Positions 57,677 through 64,000 of a DNA stretch of 64,000 nt are shown one piece after another; position 1 is the first letter of the stretch; each line of letters opens with the position of its first letter. The position numbers and the translations under genes are program-made. Below the pieces are notes generated by a model. That model worked only from the letters and a program-made list of their open reading frames with translations. It was not told the origin of the DNA and searched no databases. Source of the stretch: Paulinella micropora (taxonomy: Eukaryota; Cercozoa; Imbricatea; Euglyphida; Paulinellidae); NCBI GenBank assembly GCA_019918135.1, contig WBZZ01004819.1, positions 79,501 to 143,500 of the forward strand, in the 5' to 3' direction.

Positions 57677-58609
57677 TCACGACACTTTCTCCAAGTCAGC
57701 CAAAACATCGCGCTTCAGGCTTAGCTCTTTGACCAGACGCTGGAGCCGAGACGCTGCTGTAGCTAGCTCGGTATACTTGGCGGGGGGGGCACCATCCCAG
57801 GTGCCGTAGTTTGTACTTCGCTGATGTTCTTCATTAGCCTCTCTGCAGACTGTTTCCAATCTTTCGTTGGCAGTTCGAAGCTCTGTCTCCGCCGCGCTTA
57901 CAGTGTCAATGCCCTGTCCTTGTCCCCAGTCGTCAATTAACCGGCGCAGGGCTTGTGCTTTCTCTCCCACTTGTTCCAATTCCCGTGTAACCTCCACCAT
58001 GGCACTATACTGGAGCTGGCTGGTATATTTGGCTTCAATTCCGCTTTCTGTTCGTTGCACTTTTTCCTGTGCCGCTGCCTCCTGGCGGGCGAGAGATTCA
58101 AGCATTTTCTTGCCCGGCCCGATTTTCTTGCACAAAAGCGCGATTTGTGCCACCACTTTCTCAGCCTTGTCTGTTTGAGACCGCGTCCAAAAGACGGTCG
58201 AATCTAACAGAGGGCAGTATCTGGGGCCTGAGCTTCCTGATCTGTGTGAGAACATCCAACAGAGCTCTCAACACCTCCGCTCTGCCGCTTGGGTCCTCTC
58301 CGCGATACAGTGCAGAGTCTTGCTTGGCCCACCAGAAATCAGAAAAACTTTCAGCAGCGGGACGGAAATCGTCGTCTTACCGGTCCGTTGTATACCAAAG
58401 CCGTAGCTTATCCATCAGTGTCCAAGTTTCTTCGTAGAAGTAACTGTCGTGGTCACCAAGACTCTTCACCATTTCGCTCAGATCCGCTATCTCTTATCCA
58501 GCTATGCTTAGCCTGTTCGTGGATTTCTTTTCTTTCTCTGTCGGCCTGGGCGTGGACGCCAGATCAACTGGCTGGCCCCCGGCCCGCTGTCACAGTCCTG
58601 GCACGCCAT
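57677..58609 (-). pseudogene. Coiled-coil protein gene with two in-frame TAA and two shifts
   Basis: Start at 58609 (MACQDCDSGPG, with a CxxC). A shift in a G5 run near 58578 leads to DLASTPRPTEKEKK, then TAA (58494-58496), EIADLSEMVKSLGDHDSYFY and WTLMDKLRLWYTTDR, TAA (58377-58379), DDDFRPAAESFSDFWWAKQD, ALLDVLTQIRKLRPQILPS, a shift near 58190, and a long helix (AEKVVAQIALLCKKIGPGKK, AETELRTANERLETVCREAN) to the stop at 57677. Composition is far less GC-rich than its neighbours. No family recognised. The uninterrupted sense on both sides of each TAA shows one ancestral frame. Confidence 0.5.
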
Positions 58610-58753
58610 CAGGTTGCTTTTTGTGGAGTCTTTTGATGGGGAGGAGAGGAGGGTTTTATGTTTTACCCATTAGATCCAGAGGGGAGAGAAGAACGCCGCC
58701 GACGCCCGCGGGCGGGGGGGGGGCAGGCGCGTGCGGGGGCAGCCCCCACCCCC

Positions 58754-60110
58754 CTAACAGTCACAGTCCACGCCCGAGCACACCTCCCGGGCGCCGAGCC
58801 GGCACAGCAGCCGGCGTGCGACCTTGGGCCCCACCCGCCGCGGCCGCCCGCTCGCGGCGGCCGCGGGGACGGGGACGTCCGCCAGGTCCCGGCACGCGGC
58901 GTCGGCGCCCAGGCGGCGGCAGTGCCGCAGCAGGTCCCCGGGCGCCGGGAAGCGCGCCTGCACGGCCCGCGCCACGCCGGGGCTCACGCCGCGCACGGCC
59001 CCGTACAGCGCCCGCCGCTCGCCGCCCGGCCCGGCCCCCCGGTGCTGCCTGACCCGTTCCACCGCGCGCGCGTCGTCCAGCGCGTCCGCCCCCACGCCCG
59101 GGGGGGCCGCAGGGGTGCGGGCAGCGAGGCCCAGGCGCGGAACAGTGACAGCACGAGCACGGCCGTGTGCAGCACGTGCGCGCTCTCGAGGACAGGGAAA
59201 CCGTCCTTGGCGGCCAGGCTGCTGGCGAGCGAGCGCAGCGTGCGCAGGCGCTCCCTGGCCGGCTGGGCACCGCCCAGGGTCAGGACACGCGCGCGCTTCA
59301 GGGGCCGGAGCGCGGGGTCCTCGCAGCGGGCGGCGGGGGCCAGGAGCCAGCCCGGCGACTCGAGCAGGTAGCCCGCGCAGCCCGGCCGCTGCGCCCACAC
59401 CGCCCGCAGCGCCTCGCGCTGCTTGGTAAACTTGCCGCTGTGCAGGGCCTGCAGTGCGTCGTCCGCGCGCTTGCGCTCCCAGACGCGCGCGGGGCGGCCC
59501 TCCAGCGGAACTCCACGTCCCCCACGGCCAGCGCCTCGCGGCGGGCGAAAGGGAGCGGGCCGAGCAGCGCCGCCAGCTGCCGCTCGCGGCTGTCCACGAC
59601 CAGGACGCAGGCGGCGGGCGGCAGCGGGCCCGGGGACAAGCGCGCCAGTTCGGCCGCCGCTTCCTCCCGGTAGTGTTCGACCGCGCTGGTGGCCACCCCG
59701 GGCAGGTGCTGCGCCTGGACGACCGCCGCCTGCCAGCCCGTCTGCAGCAGGAACTGGTGCCAGAAGGCAGTCTTGGGCTCCGTGCCGCAGGCCGAGCCCT
59801 GCCGCAGCCAGCGCCCCAGCCCGGCACGCGCGCTCGCCGGGCAGTACGACAGGGCCAGCTCGGCCGTCGCGGCCGCGGCCGCACTGCCCAGCAGCGGGGC
59901 ACGCTCGGCTCCCGCGCCCGCCGGCGGTGGCGACGGCAGGGCACGCCCGGCTCCCGCGCCCGCCGGCGGCGGCGGCGGCAGCGGCGGCGGGGCACGCTCG
60001 GCTCCCGCGCCCTCCGGGAGCAGCGGGGCAGGCCCGGCGGCTCCCGCGCCTGGTGGCGGCGGCAGCGGGACACGCTCGGCGGCGGCGGCGTCTGGGGACG
60101 TCGTCAGCAT
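58754..60110 (-). CDS. ERCC4/XPF-type structure-specific nuclease with HhH domain, frameshifted
   Basis: Start at 60110 (MLTTSPDAAAAERV) after which come repeats of PPPPAGAGAERAP (residues about 10-70). The ERCC4 nuclease core is ACVLVVDSRERQLAALLG, ALAVGDVEF, then after a shift near 59505 RVWERKRADDALQALHSGKF: the GD...ERKxxDD metal site of the XPF/MUS81 family. The middle helical region ends in a G7 run at about 59100 where a second shift occurs, and the C-terminal frame has a tandem helix-hairpin-helix (VRGVSPGVARAVQARFPAPG, RRVGPKVARRLLCRLG). It stops at 58754. About 450 residues bridged. Such nucleases cut branched DNA during repair or recombination; several large DNA viruses carry one. 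Confidence 0.75.
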
Positions 60111-60441
60111 CGGGGGCGCGCTGGGTGGTGCCAGGACCGACCTAATGTGTCCTGGGCAGGAACTCGCGGGAGGGGACGCCGGGCGGGCTCGCGGCGGACC
60201 AGGGGTGGCCGGGGGCGCTTTCCCTCTCCCGCCTCCTCTGGGCCGCCGCCGGGGCCCCGGCGGGAGGGGGGCAGGGAAGGGGCGGAGGCAGGAGGACCAC
60301 CTCCTCTCCCCCGTCGTGCCTCCCCTCCCCTTCCCGCGTTCGACCGCCTGGGCCACGCCGGGCGCGGCCCGAGGTACCTAGTTAAAGAGCAACACCACCG
60401 AGCCCGGGGCTACTCCCGTGCCTTTGCGCTTAGCCGTTTCC
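60111..60441. other. Divergent spacer
   Basis: GC-rich, with TACCTAGTTAAAGAGCAACA (60374-60393), an AT-richer patch about 50 bp before the next ATG that resembles the array promoter motif. No gene supported. Confidence 0.4.
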
Positions 60442-60753
60442 ATGCAAGACTACTGTATTGGTTGCCAGAAAGATGTGGCCCAGGACCGGACGGGCGAATG
60501 GTTCATGCGTATCCTCTCGCTGGTGGAGGCCTGTGTGTACGGCTGGTTTGCCAAGCTGGCGTTCGTGGACCTCGCGGACGCCTTTCCTGACCAAGCCTTC
60601 GTCAAGACCGTGCAAGCCCTCGTGCTGCTGGAAATCATCCTGATTGGGCTGCACTTAGTGTGTACCCTGGGGTGCTGCCTGGCCAAGGGAGCCACTCGTG
60701 AGGGCTTCAACGCGTTGGGAACCGACGAACCCCGGAGGACACCGCGAAGATGA
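60442..60753 (+). CDS. Small membrane protein, first of an overlapping pair
   Basis: 103 residues, intact (MQDYCIGCQKDVAQDRTGEW). CxxC near the N-terminus and two hydrophobic segments: a weak one at ILSLVEACVYGWFAKLAFV and a strong one at ALVLLEIILIGLHLVCTLGC. Its stop TGA (60751-60753) overlaps the ATG of the next gene as ATGA. No family recognised. Co-expression with the next protein is inferred from the overlap. Confidence 0.6.
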   Translation: MQDYCIGCQKDVAQDRTGEWFMRILSLVEACVYGWFAKLAFVDLADAFPDQAFVKTVQALVLLEIILIGLHLVCTLGCCLAKGATREGFNALGTDEPRRTPRR

Positions 60754-61376
60754 CGCGGAGGGCGCCGGTGCTGGGGGTACCGGCCGAGCTCGTCTGGGAG
60801 CCCAATGTCCTGCGCGCGCTGCGTTGGGCACTGTCCTCGACGTTGGCAGCAGTGGTCGTGTACCAAGTCCTGGCTGACCCTAGCCCGGCCAGCCAGGCCT
60901 GTGTCATCCTAGCCGGTGTCTTCGGGGCCCTGCTGTTTGCCTCCGCCTTGCTGGTCGCGTGGAGCACCCCCAGCCACTCGTCGCGAACGCAGGGCCTCTG
61001 CTCCCCGGGCTGCGCTTCCATGGTCCTGAGCGGCTGTGCCTTCGCGCAGACCATCAGTCTGCTGATCTTTTATGCTACTAATACCGAGCAGGCACTGCGG
61101 TGGGTGAACGTGGCGTTCTGGGGTCCCGTCTGGTGGTACTGGACGGTGGTCTGCGGGCTGTTAATATTGTGGGCCCTGGCCGGTGTCATATTCAGCGGCG
61201 ACGAGGCGGCGGACTATCACTGCTACACCTGTTGGCCGTCCTACGACTGCATGCACCCTTGCAGCGAAAAGGTCCTCCCGGTGTGGAGAGAGGCCCTGGC
61301 GCACTACTCGCTCCTGTCGTGGTGCGCCTTCGTAGGCAACGTGCTGGTGGTGGGCATGCTCTGCAGTGCCCTGTAG
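60750..61376 (+). CDS. Multi-pass membrane protein, second of an overlapping pair
   Basis: 208 residues, intact. Hydrophobic segments at about residues 26-42 (LSSTLAAVVVYQVLA), 50-70 (CVILAGVFGALLFASALLVA), 88-108 (VLSGCAFAQTISLLIFYA), 121-147 (VWWYWTVVCGLLILWALAGV) and 186-206 (LLSWCAFVGNVLVVGMLC). A Cys-rich loop (YHCYTCWPSYDCMHPC) lies between the last two. It starts within the ATGA overlap with the preceding gene. A four- or five-span virion or host-membrane protein of unknown function. Confidence 0.65.
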   Translation: MTRRAPVLGVPAELVWEPNVLRALRWALSSTLAAVVVYQVLADPSPASQACVILAGVFGALLFASALLVAWSTPSHSSRTQGLCSPGCASMVLSGCAFAQTISLLIFYATNTEQALRWVNVAFWGPVWWYWTVVCGLLILWALAGVIFSGDEAADYHCYTCWPSYDCMHPCSEKVLPVWREALAHYSLLSWCAFVGNVLVVGMLCSAL

Positions 61377-61439
61377 GCCCTCCCTGCCCCCCGCCCCGGC
61401 ACGCCGACCAGCGGGCCAGCGCCCGCCTGGCCGAGGACG

Positions 61440-61700
61440 GCGCTAGGCCGGGCCGGGGCGAAAAGGAGAAGGGAAGGGGCGGAGGAAGGGGATCGAGAGA
61501 AGGGAAGGGGCGGAGGGCCGGGGGCGGAGGGAGCGTGCCGGGAGGCGGGCCGGGGGAAGGAGAAGGAAGGGGCGGAGGGCCGGGGCGGAGGGAGCGTGCC
61601 GGGAGGCGGGCCGGGGAGGAGGGGGGGCGGAGGGCCGGGGGCGGGGAGGAGCGTGCCGGGAGGCGGGCCGGGGGGGGGACCGGGGGTGGGGAGGGCCGGA
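61440..61700. repeat. G-rich tandem repeats
   Basis: Three imperfect units of about 55-62 bp built on GGCGGAGGGAGCGTGCCGGG then AGGCGGGCCGGGG, preceded by two GAGAAGGGAAGGGGCGGAGG units. Strongly G-biased on the plus strand, so it could form G-quadruplexes. It lies between the membrane-protein pair and the next gene. Confidence 0.75.
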
Positions 61701-61761
61701 GGGCCTTCCCCTCCGCTCCCCTCACGCCCGGGCCGGCCAGAAAACCGCTGTGCGAGCTACG

Positions 61762-62722
61762 ATGCAAGACCTGGCGGCGGGCCTAGCGGACCACGGGCTG
61801 CGGGCGGCCGGGGAGGCGGGAGAACGGAGGCCACCGGGCCTCAAGCGCACCAAGCTGACGCCGGAGCTGGACCTGGCCTGGTTCGAGGACCAGGTGTTCT
61901 CGCCCCTGATGGCGGCCTTCCGGCTGGTCACGGACGAGAGGGGCGTCAGCACGCTGGGGCGGGCGGTGGAGTGTACTTACATCACGGTCGCCCGGCGCAA
62001 ACAGGAGCACCGGGGGCGACCGGGGGGGCCGGGCCCCAAGGCGGCCCAGAGCAGTGTCGTCACTCTGCAGGTCCGCTTCTTCGGCGCCGGCCACCACGAT
62101 ACGCAGACCGGGGCCAGGATGGACTTTACGGAGGAGGCGTTACTCCGGCGGCGCCAGGACTGGTCACGGCAGGGGCTGGCGGTGCTAGGGCTCCAGACCT
62201 ACCCTTTCAGCCCCCTGACCACGCGAGGCGAAGGCTTCCTGCGGCAGTGGAAAGAGCTGGCCCGGCGCCACTGCATCCACCAATCCCCCTTCCGGGAGTT
62301 TGCGGAGGATATCTTTGCCCGCTGGCGCCGCAAGTGCCTGTTCCCCGTCGCGACCTCACGGGTCTGGCACCTGAGTGAGGAGGAGGGCTGCCGCCTGCCG
62401 CCCGCGCCGGGGCCGTGGCTGGCCAGGAAGGGGCGGGGCAAGCCAGCATCGCGCCGGGGCCAGGAGTCTGGCCCCCCGGGACGGGCCGGCCGGGGCGCGG
62501 TGGGGGCCCGACGGCGGGGGCGCCGCCTGGCCGCGGGACGGTCTCTGCTTCTCCGCCGATAGCTTGGCCTGGGACAAGGAGATGCCGGCCACGCTCTGGG
62601 ACCAGGGCGGGCACGAAGCCCCCGCGGGCCGCGCGGACGTGCACCAGAGTGTGTCGGAGGCCTGGACGCAGATCTTGGCCCTGGCCGAGCCGCTGGAAGA
62701 AGCCGGGCGGCGCGTGAGTTGA
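61762..62722 (+). CDS. Unknown protein, one frameshift near the end
   Basis: ATG 61762 (MQDLAAGLADHGLRAAGEAG), chosen because upstream is repeat. The first 210 residues are a mixed globular sequence (ELDLAWFEDQVFSPLMAAFR, VECTYITVARRKQ, SVVTLQVRFFGAGHHDT, WKELARRHCIHQSPFREF AEDIFARWRRKC). It then becomes Arg/Gly-rich and out of phase; near 62500 the +1 frame takes over with GLCFSADSLAWDKEMPATLW and SEAWTQILALAEPLEEAGRR to TGA 62720-62722. No family recognised. Confidence 0.5.
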
Positions 62723-62962
62723 GCTGGGCCGCGCAGTAATTAAAAGAGAGAGCGAGCAAGCACCTAATTTCGTGGCATCGGACCCCGGAGACCCCGGAGA
62801 CCCCCGTCGTGGCGTTTGGGCTTTTAATGGCGGCCGGCCCGGAGACCCCGTGACAGGGAGAAACACATGCATACATACACTGAGAGAGAGAGAGGGGGTA
62901 CGGGGCGCCGCGGCTGTCCCCCCTAGCTGGCGGCCCTCCGGGGGGGAGAGGCCCCCGTCTGG
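62723..62962. other. Convergent spacer
   Basis: Contains GTAATTAAAAGAGAGAGCGA (62735-62754), a GGAGACCCC direct repeat (62783-62804 and 62840), TTTTAATGG and a (GA)n tract near 62883. A/T-containing words near both gene ends could be transcript end signals. Confidence 0.4.
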
Positions 62963-63502
62963 CTAGCCCGCGAGATCCTCTAGCTGTATGCCGGGCCCTT
63001 CTGGCCTGGGGTGGGCGGGGGAGTGCTCCTCGATCTCCCGCACCTCGTACACGCGGCACCAGCGCAGAGAACGGTCGTTCCAGCAAGGGTGGACGCAGCC
63101 GGGCTCCGTCGCCAAGCTAGCGGGAGCCCCGGCCGGGGGTGGCTGTTCGTCGCGCGGGGAGGGCGCCGCCGGCGCGAGGGGCTCGTCGTCGGGGTCAGGC
63201 AGTGCGAGCGGCGGGGCGCGGCCACGGCGGTGCCGCCGGGCCAGCAGGGCTAGCGCCCCCGCTAGGCCCACCAAGAGGGCCGCGAGGTAGGGCCGCGCCG
63301 GGCCGGCAGGCCACGCGCGGTACCACGCGCCCGCGTCGTCAGGCAGCCCCGTGCCCCATTCTTCCCACAACGACACCAACAGCGCCAGGCACTTAAAGCA
63401 CTGCAGGTACCACGTCGCGAGTACGCCGGGCCACGCCCAGTAGTCGCCGGTAGGGCTGGCCCCGCCCTCGGGCGGCGCTTCTTCCTGTCCTTGAGTGCGC
63501 AT
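62963..63502 (-). CDS. Small single- or double-pass membrane protein
   Basis: Start at 63502 (MRTQGQEEAPPEGGASPTGD), because upstream in frame is Pro/Arg low complexity. 179 residues, intact. A hydrophobic segment with cysteines (YLQCFKCLALLVSLWEEWG), a clear membrane span (YLAALLVGLAGALALL) followed by a positively charged stop-transfer stretch (ARRHRRGR), then a Pro-rich acidic tail with CVHPCWN. Orientation suggests a cytosolic C-terminus. Function unknown. Confidence 0.5.
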   Translation of the reverse strand: MRTQGQEEAPPEGGASPTGDYWAWPGVLATWYLQCFKCLALLVSLWEEWGTGLPDDAGAWYRAWPAGPARPYLAALLVGLAGALALLARRHRRGRAPPLALPDPDDEPLAPAAPSPRDEQPPPAGAPASLATEPGCVHPCWNDRSLRWCRVYEVREIEEHSPAHPRPEGPGIQLEDLAG

Positions 63503-64000
63503 GCAGAGTGCGGTGCTGCTAGCAGGAGCCCTTTCTGGCACACACGCGCCGGGCGCCCCGGCGGACCGCCCCCCTGTCCTGGGCGGGGCAGGGCGGGGAG
63601 AAGGGGGAGGAGGCCAGCCCTCCCCCGGCGCAGCGCACGGCTGGGAGGGGAGGAGGCAGGGGGGCAGGGGGGGGAGAGAGTGCGTCGTGCCGGGCGCGGC
63701 CGCCCGGGCGCGGGGGCCGACGGGCCGCCCCCGGGGGCTGCTCCTCTGGCCCGTCGTGTTCTCCCGTGCCCGCGTTGTCGGCAACCGGGGCCCACGGGCG
63801 TCGGCGCACGCCAGACGCACGAGACGGCCCCCCCTCCCAGCACTGGTTGTCTCTCAGCCCCCCTCCTCCCTCGTGCCCCTCCCCGGTTCGGGGAGGGGGT
63901 TTTGTTTCCGCCACTCTGCGCCGGTCAGTCACCACGCACCAAAAGGTACGGACAGGGCAGCCCCTCTTAGCAGGGGAGCCCGGCCCCCGGAACAGTCTAC
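63503..64000. other. GC-rich region at the right edge
   Basis: G/C runs and a CCCCTCCCCGGTTCGGGGAGGGG hairpin (63877-63899; 10-bp arms allowing short loop). No gene I can support before the window ends. Confidence 0.35.

Noticed and set aside
63877..63899. Rho-independent-type terminator at the right edge
   Set aside because: The hairpin is followed by GTTTTG but the organism is eukaryotic-virus-like and GC-rich palindromes are common here, so no function is claimed.
1..64000. tRNA, rRNA and other structured RNA genes
   Set aside because: No tRNA-like cloverleaf (GGTTCGAATCC-type arm with matching stems) or rRNA segment was recognised on either strand; an automated scan could still find one.

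Overview
The window looks like part of a large eukaryotic DNA virus genome (Nucleocytoviricota), or a copy of one integrated in a protist genome. The evidence is a divergent single-exon RNA polymerase II largest-subunit gene (RPB1), an ERCC4/XPF-type nuclease, a NADAR-domain protein, a SLIP-GC-like large GTPase, a protein kinase next to a pseudokinase, two tyrosine-recombinase-like genes, a stand-alone histone H3 and an expanded F-box-like/leucine-rich-repeat family. There are no bacterial operons, Shine-Dalgarno signals or tRNAs. Most of the window is extremely GC-rich, with G/C runs of 7 to 18. The overall style recalls pandoravirus- or medusavirus-like genomes, but I cannot assign a family.

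Layout. 1-917 (minus): an unknown gene running off the left edge. About 1070-5770 and 10091-14262: two AT-rich blocks that are halves of one decayed polinton-like virus (PLV) or virophage-like element. They carry an rve integrase, a tailspike with a peptidase-S74 chaperone domain, a zinc-repeat HNH nuclease, a packaging ATPase and an adenain-like protease. Between the halves lie a kinase, its pseudokinase paralogue and a membrane protein. The tailspike S74 domain is cut at 10091 and its missing C-terminal part begins at 1076 on the opposite strand, so one inversion of about 1076-10090 would rebuild a single element of about 8.9 kb between the kinase and RPB1.

14.4-20.2 kb: RPB1. 20.6-32.1 kb: two tyrosine-recombinase-like genes, histone H3, NADAR and several unknowns. 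32.2-40.6 kb: a cassette (a solenoid-repeat protein, a coiled-coil fragment and a SLIP-GC-like GTPase) flanked by two direct repeats, each holding a MITE-like inverted-repeat element. 40.9-47.5 kb: a signal-peptide membrane protein, degraded or frameshifted unknowns and an F-box-like gene. 47.5-57.4 kb: a tandem array of five F-box-like/LRR paralogues with duplicated spacers and a shared AT-rich motif just before the ATG. 57.7-64 kb: a degraded coiled-coil gene, the ERCC4 nuclease, an overlapping pair of membrane-protein genes, an unknown protein and a small membrane protein.

Condition. Many long reading frames are broken by one-base shifts, usually inside homopolymers, and several carry in-frame TAG, TAA or TGA. 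In the GC-rich part I cannot separate true decay from sequencing indels. In the AT-rich element the lesions (lost Cys ligands, stop codons at conserved Trp positions, a missing P-loop, truncation at both ends) look like real decay.
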